Source: Salinicoccus roseus (GTDB taxonomy: Bacteria; Bacillota; Bacilli; Staphylococcales; Salinicoccaceae). From it: 64,000 bases of DNA. The stretch covers positions 868,001 through 932,000 of the forward strand of contig NZ_RKQJ01000001.1 in the NCBI RefSeq assembly GCF_003814515.1, read 5' to 3'. Of the stretch, positions 24,148 through 32,728 are shown piece by piece (the first letter of the stretch is position 1; each line of letters opens with the position of its first letter). Under the pieces are notes generated by a model. That model saw only the letters and a list, made by a program, of their open reading frames with translations. It ran no database searches and was not told where the DNA came from. Position numbers and translations under genes: made by a program.

Positions 24148-24840
24148 TTATATTGCTTTTCTGACACGTTCGAACAGCTCATGATTCTCAAGATGCACGT
24201 GATCGAATGTGTCCTTTTCAAGTTTCTCTAGCCGTGCATATACAAGCTTGTACGTGCCACAAGCATTCGCATGCGGCGTAAAGTCGCTTGTTATGTCACG
24301 GATCTCCTTCAGGATATCTCCCACTGCTTCATGCTCCCCTTCGAGTTCACTGACATGCGGACGCACTTTTTCGGCCAGTTCAGGTGTCGGATTCTCCATG
24401 AATTCGATGATCATCGGGAACACATTGTGATCCTCATCCTCCGTATGTTCGATCATTTCATTCTTGAGCGTCTTATACAGTTCCTGGATCCTCACGAGAT
24501 GCGGTTCGTTCGGTCCATGTTTGCGAGCAAGCTTCGTCACGTATGGTGTAAGGGCGGCGAACTCGTCCATAAGTTCCTGGTGGTACCTGTTCTGGATGAA
24601 CTTCACGATCCCCTTCTCATCCAGATATTTCGGCTGGATGCCAGCCTCTTCATGCTGCTCGATACTGTTGATCTCTTCAATCATGCCTTCGAGGTCGAGT
24701 CCACGTTCCTCCACTGCCTGGGAAATCGGCATCTTGCCGCCACAACAGTAGTCTATTCTATTTTTCCTGAATATATCTGCACTCTTCGGGATGTCTTTGA
24801 CGATTTCACTGACCCACATTTCACGGTTTACTGTAGTCAT
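24148..24840 (-). CDS. scdA: iron-sulfur cluster repair di-iron protein ScdA (RIC/YtfE)
   Basis: 230 residues. An N-terminal ScdA_N domain with RKNRIDYCCGGKMPISQAVEERG (conserved CCGG) is followed by a hemerythrin-like four-helix domain whose ligands are visible: NRYHQELMDEF, HTEDEDHNVFPMI, SELEGEHEAVGDILKEI and HVHLENHELFERV. Repairs Fe-S clusters damaged by nitric oxide or peroxide. ATG preceded by AGGAGGGTTAAT. A palindrome similar to NsrR operators overlaps the promoter region directly upstream. Single gene. Confidence 0.95.
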   Translation of the reverse strand: MTTVNREMWVSEIVKDIPKSADIFRKNRIDYCCGGKMPISQAVEERGLDLEGMIEEINSIEQHEEAGIQPKYLDEKGIVKFIQNRYHQELMDEFAALTPYVTKLARKHGPNEPHLVRIQELYKTLKNEMIEHTEDEDHNVFPMIIEFMENPTPELAEKVRPHVSELEGEHEAVGDILKEIRDITSDFTPHANACGTYKLVYARLEKLEKDTFDHVHLENHELFERVRKAI

Positions 24841-24855
24841 ATTAACCCTCCTGGT

Positions 24856-24884
24856 TTAAACATACATTTTAAATACATGTTTAA
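24856..24884 (-). promoter_or_regulatory. NsrR-like palindrome at the scdA promoter
   Basis: Minus strand core AACATGTATTT-A-AAATGTATGTT, close to the 11-1-11 palindrome bound by the NO sensor NsrR (AAGATGCATTT-A-AAATGCATCTT). It directly follows a TATATT -10 candidate (24885-24890) with TTCATA 16 bases further up, a position suited to repression. Assignment to NsrR is by resemblance only; in S. aureus scdA is controlled by SrrAB. Confidence 0.5.
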
Positions 24885-24989
24885 TATACCATATCATAAT
24901 ATGTTATGAAGTCCTTTCCAATGTGAAGTCTTGAACATTTAGTGACAGCGTTTCCCATGGAAATGAACTTCCCACTTCATGCAGTTCGG

Positions 24990-25014
24990 GTTTAATCACA
25001 TGTCTTCAGGGTAC
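24990..25014 (+). promoter_or_regulatory. sigma-B promoter of the ppk2 gene
   Basis: GTTTAA (24990-24995), 13-base spacer, GGGTAC (25009-25014), matching GTTTAA-N12-14-GGGWAW except the last base. It places PPK2 in the general stress response. Confidence 0.65.
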
Positions 25015-25047
25015 ATTTCTATAAAAAGTCCAAAGGAGTATTTTTAG

Positions 25048-25908
25048 ATGAATATAAAACCATATAGAGTACCGCAAGATGAAAAAGTGAACCTTTCTGA
25101 TTATCCGACAACAGAGGGTAAAAAGAAGGAAAATGAAACCATCAGGGATGAAGTCGTCCCGCCTCTCGTAGAAAAACTTAAAACTCTGCATGAGAAGCTG
25201 AATGCAGAAGAGAAGCACGGCATTCTCGTGGTTCTTCAGGCATTGGATGGCGCCGGGAAGGATGAGTCCATCAGCTACATCTTCTCCAACCTGCATGCTC
25301 AGGGCGTGAAGACCACCAATCTCAGCAAGCCATCTGAAGAAGAGCAGAAGCACGACTTCCTATGGCGTCTGCAGCCGGCAATCCCAAAGCGCGGAGAAAT
25401 CGGGATACTGAACCGTTCCCATTATGAGGATGTCATCGCACCGCGTATCCATGACCAGTTGGATGACGAGGACATTCCCGAAGGCCACGACAAGGATTCG
25501 ATCTGGGAGCTCCGCTACCGCCAGATCAACGAATTCGAGAAGTATCTCAGGGAAAACAATATACACGTGGCCAAATTCTTCTTCAACATGTCTAAGGATG
25601 AGCAGAAGGAACGCCTTCTTGACCGTATGAAGAATCCCGACAGACAGCACGAGTTCTCCTTCTCCGACTATGAGGAACGTCAATATTGGGATGACTATCA
25701 GAAGGTCTTCCAGGATATGCTCGACAACACATCCACAGACTATGCCCCATGGCATGTCCTGCCCGCTGATGACGAATGGCATACCCGCCGCCTCGTGAAT
25801 GAGATCATGATCGGTCTGCTTGAAGAGATCGATCCAAAGTTCCCGGAAATGACCGGCGAAGAGAAAGAGAAGCTTGAAGAATATATAGATAAACTTGAAA
25901 ATGAATAG
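25048..25908 (+). CDS. polyphosphate kinase 2 family protein
   Basis: 286 residues, one PPK2 P-loop kinase domain. Walker A is VLQALDGAGKDESI, the lid region KRGEIGILNRSHYEDVI, with conserved RYRQINEFEKYL, FFFNMSKDEQKERLLDR and WHVLPADDEWHTRRLV. Transfers phosphate between polyphosphate and nucleotides (NDP or NMP class not decided here). ATG with AAAGGAG upstream. Monocistronic with a sigma-B promoter, fitting a role in energy homeostasis under stress. Confidence 0.92.
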   Translation: MNIKPYRVPQDEKVNLSDYPTTEGKKKENETIRDEVVPPLVEKLKTLHEKLNAEEKHGILVVLQALDGAGKDESISYIFSNLHAQGVKTTNLSKPSEEEQKHDFLWRLQPAIPKRGEIGILNRSHYEDVIAPRIHDQLDDEDIPEGHDKDSIWELRYRQINEFEKYLRENNIHVAKFFFNMSKDEQKERLLDRMKNPDRQHEFSFSDYEERQYWDDYQKVFQDMLDNTSTDYAPWHVLPADDEWHTRRLVNEIMIGLLEEIDPKFPEMTGEEKEKLEEYIDKLENE

Positions 25909-25930
25909 TGGAGAATATGTTGATGCTCTC

Positions 25931-25959
25931 ACCACCAAAGCCCTGCTTTGGTGGTTTTT
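25931..25959 (+). terminator. terminator of ppk2
   Basis: ACCACCAAAGC / GCTTTGGTGGT stem with loop CCT and a TTTTTC tail. Confidence 0.9.
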
Positions 25960-26000
25960 CATTAAAGCTTGATTCCCATCCCTGTATACCTGCTTTCCAT

Positions 26001-26036
26001 AAAAATAAAAATCCCGCCTCCACTTGGAGACGGGGT
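26001..26036 (-). terminator. terminator of the DapA-like gene
   Basis: Minus strand CCCCGTCTCC / GGAGGCGGGA stem with loop AAGT followed by TTTTTATTTTTA, 48 bases after the stop codon. Confidence 0.8.
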
Positions 26037-26083
26037 CGAACAATCATTTCCCTCTTCCCTTCCACATCTTTTTTAAACTGGCA

Positions 26084-26917
26084 TCATCCCTCTGCATTGC
26101 CGATCGGTGCCCTGCACCTTCCCATCGATGCGTCTGCTTGATTGAGCAGCCTTTTCAGGTTCACGACGGCATTGCCCCTGTATACCTGCGCCATGATTTC
26201 CTTCACCCGGTCCTCCTCTCCTGCACCGGCGTCCTCTCCGGTGCGGAGGCTTTCGAACCAGTTCCTTATTTCCAGCGGGGCCACATTCCCTGCAATGGAG
26301 GACAGGCGGTCGTATCCGTAGGCAGTCTTCTCCCGGAGATCCTCTTCCCCGCCGGCATAGAAATAAAGTTTTGCTCCATTCACATCTTCTTGAACCTGTT
26401 CGATCTTCTTCCTGTCCCCAGCATCCTTTATACCGATCACAGCATCCTGCCGGGCAAGTTCGATGATGCTTTCCGCCGACAGGTCGAAGCCTGTGCGTCC
26501 ATGGTTATTGTATAGGATGACAGGCTTCCCGGCCAGTTCGATGATGCGCTTCGAATAGGTCAGCGCTTCCGCCTGTGACGGTCGTATATAAGGCGGATAC
26601 CCGAGCATGACGCCTGCTATTTTCGTCTCCCCCACTGCCTTGGCCAATTGCTCCGCCTCCTTCTGGCGTATGGATGCGACACCGAATATGATCTCCATAT
26701 CATCGACGAGTGTGCCCTCAGATTCCAGCGCCTCGACCATCTCCAATTTTTCCTGGAGGTTCAGGCTGTGCTGCTCCCCGGTCGTTCCAGAAACAAGCAC
26801 CGATTTGACGCCCTGCCCCTTCAGATTCCTGATATGGTCCATCGTCCCCTTGATATCGAGGGATTCATCTTCGAAAAAGGCGGTCGGTACCGCAACATGA
26901 AAATGTTCTTTCAGCAT
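26084..26917 (-). CDS. dihydrodipicolinate synthase/N-acetylneuraminate lyase family aldolase
   Basis: 277 residues, DapA/NanA-type TIM barrel. Visible: VAVPTAFFEDESLD, SVLVSGTTGEQHSL (phosphate-free carboxylate-binding GTTGE), YNNHGRTGFDLS with the active-site Tyr, and the Schiff-base Lys in AVIGIKDAGD. The usual YNxP is YNNHG, so the substrate is probably not the DapA one. Short C-terminus. Single gene, unlinked to lysine biosynthesis here. Start ATG with GAAGGAG. A TGAAGCGCTTCA palindrome (26964-26975) lies upstream. Reaction: aldol cleavage or dehydration of a 2-keto acid, unspecified. Confidence 0.82.
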   Translation of the reverse strand: MLKEHFHVAVPTAFFEDESLDIKGTMDHIRNLKGQGVKSVLVSGTTGEQHSLNLQEKLEMVEALESEGTLVDDMEIIFGVASIRQKEAEQLAKAVGETKIAGVMLGYPPYIRPSQAEALTYSKRIIELAGKPVILYNNHGRTGFDLSAESIIELARQDAVIGIKDAGDRKKIEQVQEDVNGAKLYFYAGGEEDLREKTAYGYDRLSSIAGNVAPLEIRNWFESLRTGEDAGAGEEDRVKEIMAQVYRGNAVVNLKRLLNQADASMGRCRAPIGNAEG

Positions 26918-27120
26918 TTTAATTTCTCCTTCATCATTTAGTCAGCATGAATGGATGCCTTCGTGAAGCGCTTCAACAGCTAAAGTGTAACACTCCATCA
27001 GATTTTTTCTACAATATGAGGCGTTTTGCGATGATTAGGATGCATACAACCTGGCTATTTATATAATACAGGTGGTTTATGGGATAAAACCCACATCCTA
27101 CATATAAGGGGGATTCATAT

Positions 27121-27807
27121 ATGGTTGAACTCAATACATTTTCCATCACGGCACGGTGTGCCAGGACAGGCCAGCTCGGGGTCGCGGTTTCGACGAAGCT
27201 GCCCGCGGTCGGCATGCTGTGCCCGTTCGGCAGGGCCGACACCGGTGCCATTGCGACCCAGTCATTCGTCAATCCATACATCGGCATCCAGGGCATCAAG
27301 TACCTCTCCCGCGGGATGACCGCGGAAGAGGCGATGGAGAAGATCATCGCATCAGAGCAGGACCTTGAACTCAGACAGTTTGCGATCGTCGACCGGCACG
27401 GCGGCACCGCTGCATTTTCGGGTGACCGTTGTGTCGGCTACTATAACCATTTTGAAGGGGACGGCTTCGTCGTCGCCGGCAACATGCTGGTAAATGAAAA
27501 GACGCTGACGGATATGAAGCGCACATTCGAAATCCATTCCGATCTGGAGCTCTCCGAGCGTCTGCTGCGTGCGCTCCAGGCCGGTCAGAAGGCAGGGGGT
27601 GACAAACGTGGAAAGCAATCTGCGGCACTGAAGGTATATGGCGTGGAAGACTACCCGCTCGTCGACCTCCGTGTCGATGAACATGAAGATCCGGTAACAG
27701 AACTCGCCCGTATCTACGATGTCGCCAGAAAAGAGCTCTTCCCATTGTTCCCGCAGATGCCGACCAAGCAGAATCCGGGAGGCAGCTTCGAACCGGATAA
27801 AATCTAG
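27121..27807 (+). CDS. DUF1028 domain-containing protein
   Basis: 228 residues. NTFSITARCARTGQLGVAVSTKLPAVG and GAIATQSFVNPYIGIQGIKYL are the DUF1028 start, an Ntn-hydrolase-like fold of unknown substrate; GYYNHFEGDGFVVAGNMLVN and KRGKQSAALKVYG follow. ATG with AAGGGGG. The TAG stop is followed in the same frame by 29 more sense codons of very acidic composition (27808-27894) ending at TAA, so the original protein may have been longer. Possibly co-transcribed with the lipoprotein downstream. Confidence 0.85.
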   Translation: MVELNTFSITARCARTGQLGVAVSTKLPAVGMLCPFGRADTGAIATQSFVNPYIGIQGIKYLSRGMTAEEAMEKIIASEQDLELRQFAIVDRHGGTAAFSGDRCVGYYNHFEGDGFVVAGNMLVNEKTLTDMKRTFEIHSDLELSERLLRALQAGQKAGGDKRGKQSAALKVYGVEDYPLVDLRVDEHEDPVTELARIYDVARKELFPLFPQMPTKQNPGGSFEPDKI

Positions 27808-27897
27808 CCAGTACACAAGGGAAAGGAGGATAAGCCGACCGAAACGACAGGTGAAGAGGACATGGTGGAGTCGACTGACGAGCCAGATGCAGATTAA
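27808..27897 (+). other. in-frame acidic tail after the DUF1028 stop codon
   Basis: The frame of the DUF1028 gene continues past TAG as PVHKGKEDKPTETTGEEDM and further acidic codons to TAA 27895-27897. About half the residues are Glu, Asp or Thr, like the linker of the next lipoprotein. It may be a former C-terminus cut off by a nonsense mutation, or a relic of another gene. No start codon with a ribosome binding site. Confidence 0.35.
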
Positions 27898-27989
27898 CCG
27901 AGGCACTTCCGAAGCTTTAGGGGACGGGCATCCGGTCACATGCAACTCTGGGTGCAGTCCAGCAATGTCAAAATATAAAGGGGTATTTG

Positions 27990-29510
27990 ATGAAGAATCT
28001 GCTGAGTCTGCCACTGATGACATTGATGTTGCTTATGCTTGCAGGATGCGGCGGTAATGAAGATGGGGCCGAAGACGCGATGCCCGATATTGAAGAGGAG
28101 ACGACCGAGGAAGTCACCACTGAAGAAGCCGCAGCCGGCGGTACAGGCAATACCGAAGATAATGAAGCGTCAACAGAAGAATCCCAGGAGGAAACGACGG
28201 AAGAAAGTGCATCCGATTCAGGCACTTCTGAACCTTCCACGGAGGAAGGCGCGATGGGCGGTGCTTCTGCATCCGGCCCATATGAGCAGAACATGGTGCA
28301 GAACCCTGCGGGTGAGCAGTGCATCATGAACCGGCTCGCTGCGGAATATTGTGATGGCATCACCATGCAGGAGAAGTTCCTCGCCTATCATCACCTGACC
28401 TTCACCAACGAACTGCCGATACCGTCGAACATCGGCTGCCTCGAATGTATGGTCGATTATTCATTCGCAGTCATGGACGGCAACCAGGAACCCATCTCCA
28501 AAAATGAAGTCGATCAAAAAGGGGTGCCATTCAGTCCAGAACTTGAGACTTTCATGGAATCATATGCCTATGAACTCGCCAACTTCTTCAATGGCCACCC
28601 GAGTGCACTGCTCGAATATCTGGACCGGGATGGTCCGGCGATGTGGAACATTCACGACAACCGGCTCTCCGGCAACTACGCAGACCATACCACCCATTCG
28701 GTTGATGTTCAGAACATCGAAGATATGGGGGATGGCACGTATAAAGTCACCATGTACCGTGAGTATGAGCATGTCACCTCAAAAGGCATCGGAAGCGGTA
28801 CTGTAGAATATACTGTCAATGAAACCCCGCATGCATTTGAGATCGTCACCTTCCAGGCAGTGGACACTGCTTCAGATGATGCTTCGACAGGTGGTTCCGG
28901 TGGCGCCGTCTCCGGTCCATATGAGCAGGATTTCGTACAGAACCCTGCCGCCGTCGACTGCATCCTCAGCCACCTGGCGACAGAGGAATGTGAAGGTTTC
29001 ACGATGCAGGAGAAATTCCTCGCCTACCACCATCTGAACTTCACAAATGAACTGCCGATATCACCGAACATCGGCTGCCTCGAATGCATGGTCGATTATT
29101 CATTCGCAGTCATGGACGGCAGCCAGGAAGCGATCGGCATTGAGGAAATGGATGCGAAAGGGGCACCATTCACTCCGGATCTCGACACTTTCATGGAATC
29201 ATATGCCTATGAACTCGCCAACTTCTTCAATGGCCATCAGAACCGCTTGATGGACTATATCGGCCAGGGCAGCCCGGCGATGTCATATCTCGACAACAAC
29301 CGCGCTTCCGGCAACTTCGCAGACCACACGACCCATTCGGTTGATGTAAAGAACATCGAAGACATGGGAGATGGCTCTTACAAAGTCACCATGTACCGCG
29401 AGTATGAGCATGTCTCCTCCAATGGCGTCGGAAGCGGGACAGTCGAATATACAGTACGTGAAACCCCGCATGCTTTCAAAATTGTGGATTTCATGGCTGT
29501 CGGCAGCTGA
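27990..29510 (+). CDS. lipoprotein with acidic linker and two tandem copies of an unknown domain
   Basis: 506 residues. Signal peptide with lipobox LMLAGC (Cys20), then a 70-residue Glu/Thr/Ser-rich linker suited to crossing the cell wall, then two copies (about 95-290 and 305-506) of one domain. Each copy has SGPYEQ..VQNPA, C(I)(M/L)..LA.E.C.GFTMQEKFLAYHHL, GCLECMVDYSFAVMDG, ESYAYELANFFNGH, HTTHSVDV.NIEDMGDG.YKVTMYREYEHV. The four Cys per copy are invariant. The copies remain alike at DNA level. The C-terminal pattern recalls TcaA-type NTF2-like domains, but no family is certain. ATG 27990 follows AAAGGGG. Confidence 0.75.
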   Translation: MKNLLSLPLMTLMLLMLAGCGGNEDGAEDAMPDIEEETTEEVTTEEAAAGGTGNTEDNEASTEESQEETTEESASDSGTSEPSTEEGAMGGASASGPYEQNMVQNPAGEQCIMNRLAAEYCDGITMQEKFLAYHHLTFTNELPIPSNIGCLECMVDYSFAVMDGNQEPISKNEVDQKGVPFSPELETFMESYAYELANFFNGHPSALLEYLDRDGPAMWNIHDNRLSGNYADHTTHSVDVQNIEDMGDGTYKVTMYREYEHVTSKGIGSGTVEYTVNETPHAFEIVTFQAVDTASDDASTGGSGGAVSGPYEQDFVQNPAAVDCILSHLATEECEGFTMQEKFLAYHHLNFTNELPISPNIGCLECMVDYSFAVMDGSQEAIGIEEMDAKGAPFTPDLDTFMESYAYELANFFNGHQNRLMDYIGQGSPAMSYLDNNRASGNFADHTTHSVDVKNIEDMGDGSYKVTMYREYEHVSSNGVGSGTVEYTVRETPHAFKIVDFMAVGS

Positions 29511-29528
29511 TACGCACAGCCGAACGGC

Positions 29529-29560
29529 AAAAGGCCACCATTTTAATGGTGGCCTTTTAC
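29529..29560 (+). terminator. terminator of the duplicated-domain lipoprotein
   Basis: AAAAGGCCACCATT / AATGGTGGCCTTTT, 14-bp stem with a 3-base loop and T-rich tail. Confidence 0.85.
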
Positions 29561-29880
29561 ACTTTTCTGAGACTTGAAAATTACACTTTGGAAAATCGAA
29601 AATTTCATCTTTGATGAAAATCGCGGTAAGCCTTGATGCCCCTTGCCCAGTGCACTTTCATAAAAACGCTTACAATTTCACAATTAAAACTATATTTCAG
29701 TTTATATAACACATAATTTCACCAAATATTTCTTCAAATCAATTTGACATCGCCACAACTGTTATGTTTATTATAGATAGTGTGAAATAACTTTCAAAAG
29801 AAGTATATAGTTTTTAATGCACCATCCCCCCTCTCTTACATATCGGGATGGATTTAAACTTGTGAAAATGGAGTGATTAT
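29561..29880 (+). promoter_or_regulatory. AT-rich leader of the YkvI-like gene with promoter and cre-like site
   Basis: No ORF. A cre-like TAAAAACGCTTACA (29661-29674) misses the consensus at one position. TTGACA at 29744-29749 has TTTATT at 17 bases or TATTAT at 19 bases (29769-29774) as possible -10. Then CATCCC/GGGATG near 29824-29852 can form a hairpin ahead of the TTG start. Otherwise nothing recognised. Confidence 0.4.
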
Positions 29881-30954
29881 TTGAGTAGTCAACAGGAACC
29901 ACTCAAGATTGGATTCGCCTACGTCGGCGTCGTATTGGGTGCAGGGTTCTCCACTGGACAGGAAATGCTGCAGTTCTTCACCAACTACGGAACAATGAGT
30001 TATTGGGCAGTCATACTGTCCGGTCTGGTCATCATGTTCATCGGCCGCCAGGCATCAAAACTTGGAAATCGGCTGGAGGCGGAATCGCACCTCGAGCCGA
30101 TCAACGAAATGTTCGGGGAAAGGCTTGGGAAGATCATCGACTACATACTGATCTTCTTCCTCTATGGCGTCATGGTCATCATGCTCGCCGGTGCAGGATC
30201 GGCCTTCTATGAAAGCTTCGGCATCCCTTCATGGCTCGGATCGCTGATTCTTGCGGTAGCGGTATTCATCACGCTGAACCTCAGCTTCAACAAGATCCTC
30301 GTTGCACTCGGTGCGGTGACACCGTTCCTGATCGCATTCGTCATGATCATTGCGGCATACAGCTTCCTGAACCCGAGCGTGCCGTTCAGTGAAGCAAATA
30401 CCTATACTGATGTAGCCAAATCCCCATCCGGTGTATGGTGGTGGGACGCGCTGACATACAGCGGCATCGTCCTCGCAATGGCATTCAGCCTGCTGTCCAT
30501 CATGGGCTCCCAGGCTTCAGGCATGAAGGCTGCACGCAAGGGCGGACTCTTCGGCGGCATCATGCTGCTCATCCTGCTTATACTGTTGAACGGCGGTCTG
30601 TTGGCACGCATCGATGTGACCAACGCAGCAGAAATACCGTCACTGATACTGGCTAGGGAGATCCACCCGATCCTCGGACTCGGACTCTCACTCGTCATGC
30701 TGCTGGTCATCTACAACACCGCAGTCGGAATGCTCTATCCATTCCTGACACGCTTCTCGGATCCATATACGAAACGCTACAGGATCCTGCTCGGCGGCGG
30801 TCTCGTCATCGGCTACTTCCTGAGCCTCGTCGGCTTCGTCGGCCTCGTGAACTTCTTCTATCCGATCCTTGGATATGTCGGACTTCTGCTCGGTGCCGCA
30901 CTGACTGTCAGATGGCTGAGAAGCAAGTTTGCAGTAAAGCAGACGGCACAATAA
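29881..30954 (+). CDS. YkvI family integral membrane transporter
   Basis: 357 residues and about ten membrane helices. The N-terminus GFAYVGVVLGAGFSTGQEMLQFFTNYG has the unwound-helix Gly motif of APC-superfamily carriers; SLLSIMGSQASGMKAARKGG and VIYNTAVGMLYPFLTRFSDP are typical of YkvI proteins of Bacillales. A secondary transporter of unknown substrate. TTG start after GGAGTG. Single gene ending in a terminator. Confidence 0.82.
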   Translation: MSSQQEPLKIGFAYVGVVLGAGFSTGQEMLQFFTNYGTMSYWAVILSGLVIMFIGRQASKLGNRLEAESHLEPINEMFGERLGKIIDYILIFFLYGVMVIMLAGAGSAFYESFGIPSWLGSLILAVAVFITLNLSFNKILVALGAVTPFLIAFVMIIAAYSFLNPSVPFSEANTYTDVAKSPSGVWWWDALTYSGIVLAMAFSLLSIMGSQASGMKAARKGGLFGGIMLLILLILLNGGLLARIDVTNAAEIPSLILAREIHPILGLGLSLVMLLVIYNTAVGMLYPFLTRFSDPYTKRYRILLGGGLVIGYFLSLVGFVGLVNFFYPILGYVGLLLGAALTVRWLRSKFAVKQTAQ

Positions 30955-30965
30955 TATCAACGAAT

Positions 30966-31000
30966 AAAGTGGACACCATCAGGTGCCCACTTTATTTTAT
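30966..31000 (+). terminator. terminator of the YkvI-like gene
   Basis: AAAGTGG-CACC / GGTG-CCACTTT with one A-C mismatch and loop ATCA, followed by ATTTTATTT. Abuts the ALDH 3' relic on the opposite strand. Confidence 0.8.
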
Positions 31001-31068
31001 TTCTGCTTCATGTTCACAAACACGCTCTTCACTTCGATATAATCGTTTGATTTTCCATAATCTGCACA
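30997..31068 (-). pseudogene. relic of an aldehyde dehydrogenase 3' end
   Basis: On the minus strand the sequence encodes DYGKSNDYIEVKSVFVNMKQK and TAA, the C-terminus of the ALDH at 32788-34287 (DYGISNYIEVKSVFVNMKQK). Bases 30999-31041 are identical to 32791-32833, the last 43 bases before the ALDH stop. The rest of the gene is absent on this side. The multicopper oxidase gene lies between the two copies. Confidence 0.75.
30999..31041. repeat. 43-bp direct repeat, left copy
   Basis: Identical in the same orientation to 32791-32833. The pair encloses the multicopper oxidase gene and its terminator. Confidence 0.9.
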
Positions 31069-31115
31069 AACTTTGCATTTTATAATGTTATATATATAAG
31101 CAAGAGGTGAAGAAT

Positions 31116-32693
31116 ATGAACAGGAAAATCATCGGAAGCATCCTCATCGCCATTTTATTGGGTGTGCTTGTCTTCGGGAGCATACTATTCAACCGCAGTC
31201 CTTTCCCTGGTATGGGCCCTGGTTCCAGCCAGAGTGAAGGTGGGGGTGGTCCTGAGAGTTCTGGAGTTCTCGATGAATCGGAGGGCACCAGCATACTCGA
31301 TGTCAATGCACAGGACCCCGGTGACCGGCCGGTAAAATCCTTCGAACTGACAGCCCAGGAAACCGAATGGGATACAGGGGACGGCGTCGTATCGGCCTGG
31401 ACCTACAACGGTACTGTGCCCGGTGAGATGCTCAGGGTGACAGAGGGCGACTTCGTCAGAATAGAATTGAAAAATGAATTGGAGGTTCCCGTCACCATCC
31501 ATTGGCACGGCGTCATCCTGCCAAATCGGATGGACGGGGTCCCCGGGCTCACCCAGGACGCCGTACAACCTGGTGAAACATTCACATATGAATACATTGC
31601 CGAGGACGCAGGGACATACTGGTACCACTCCCATCAACACAGCTCCCTCCAGGTCGATAAGGGATTGTATGGAGCCCTCGTAGTCGAAGAGAAGGAAAAG
31701 GAATATGACCGTGATGCGTTCTTCCTTCTTGATGAGTGGGCTGTGGATGTCGAGGATCAGGACACAGCTAATATGCCTGGGATGATGATGGGCGGCATGA
31801 CGGGCGATGGAGAAGCAGATACAAAACAGCTTTATGATACTTTTACAGTCAACGGAAGGACTGGTGACGCCATCGAACCATTGATGATGGAAAACGGCGA
31901 AACCATGCGTCTCCGTTTTGTGAATGCTGGCTATCAACAGCACCAGCTCGTCTTCCCGGAAGGATCCATGATGGTCATCGCCAATGATGGTGAACCGGTG
32001 GAAGACACTGGCAATTCGAATGTGCTTGAGGTCGCCCCGGGGGAACGCATCGATGTCGCCTTCACAAAAACTTCGGGGTCTTCACAGACGATTGCCCACC
32101 GGATGGATGTGGATCATGCAGAAGGCATGCGCATCCCGGTGGTTTCGGAATCAGACACGGAAGAGGAAGCAGAAGTGGCAGAGGCCGCTGATGTATCCGA
32201 CGGGATTTCGCACGGCAGTGAAAATCTCCTGTTCGAAGCACCGCCAGAACCTGATGTGACCTATGATATGGACCTTGATATGGGGATGGGCGGAAACATG
32301 GGAGAAGGCATGAATATGCTTGAGGGGATGGAATTTCTCATCAATGGGGAGACGTTCCCTGACACCCCGCCCATTGAAGTCGAACCTGGGGATATAGTGA
32401 GAGTGAACATCACCAACAATGGCAGGATGAACCATCCGATGCACCTGCATGGCCACCGCTTCCAGGTACAGTCAAAAGATGGGGAACCATTCGATCAGCC
32501 GATCGTCAAGGACCTCATCCACGTCAAGCCGGGGGAATCCTATACCATCTACTTCGAAGCCGATAACTCAGGGGAATGGCTGTTCCATTGTCACGACAAC
32601 AATCACGCCGGTCAGGGCATGATGACCATCGTCGATTATCAGAATACCCATTCACCTTTCGAACTTGGCGGTGAACACGAAAATAACCCATAA
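31116..32693 (+). CDS. multicopper oxidase (laccase/CotA-like), membrane-anchored or exported
   Basis: 525 residues. N-terminal hydrophobic segment (about 5-25) without lipobox Cys, followed by a Gly/Ser-rich linker, so exported or anchored outside. Cupredoxin motifs for all copper ligands: HWHG (about 130), HSHQHSS (about 172), HPMHLHGHRF, and HCHDNNHAGQGM with the T1 Cys, His and Met. Met-rich stretch MDLDMGMGGNMGEGMNML as in Cu(I) oxidases suggests copper detoxification. ATG 31116 follows AGAGGTG. Flanked by 43-bp direct repeats made from the end of the neighbouring ALDH gene; probably acquired as a cassette. Confidence 0.92.
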   Translation: MNRKIIGSILIAILLGVLVFGSILFNRSPFPGMGPGSSQSEGGGGPESSGVLDESEGTSILDVNAQDPGDRPVKSFELTAQETEWDTGDGVVSAWTYNGTVPGEMLRVTEGDFVRIELKNELEVPVTIHWHGVILPNRMDGVPGLTQDAVQPGETFTYEYIAEDAGTYWYHSHQHSSLQVDKGLYGALVVEEKEKEYDRDAFFLLDEWAVDVEDQDTANMPGMMMGGMTGDGEADTKQLYDTFTVNGRTGDAIEPLMMENGETMRLRFVNAGYQQHQLVFPEGSMMVIANDGEPVEDTGNSNVLEVAPGERIDVAFTKTSGSSQTIAHRMDVDHAEGMRIPVVSESDTEEEAEVAEAADVSDGISHGSENLLFEAPPEPDVTYDMDLDMGMGGNMGEGMNMLEGMEFLINGETFPDTPPIEVEPGDIVRVNITNNGRMNHPMHLHGHRFQVQSKDGEPFDQPIVKDLIHVKPGESYTIYFEADNSGEWLFHCHDNNHAGQGMMTIVDYQNTHSPFELGGEHENNP

Positions 32694-32728
32694 TAATTAT
32701 ATTTTATTTCCAGTTCATTTCAGATACA

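Noticed and set aside
26964..26975. cre site upstream of the DapA-like gene
   Set aside because: TGAAGCGCTTCA is a perfect 12-base palindrome, but cre needs 14 bases with TGNAANCG spacing; it may be another operator.
27898..27975. Possible riboswitch upstream of the duplicated-domain lipoprotein
   Set aside because: There are small hairpins (TGCA...TGCA, GGAC...GTC), but I could not match them to any known aptamer core and no terminator follows.
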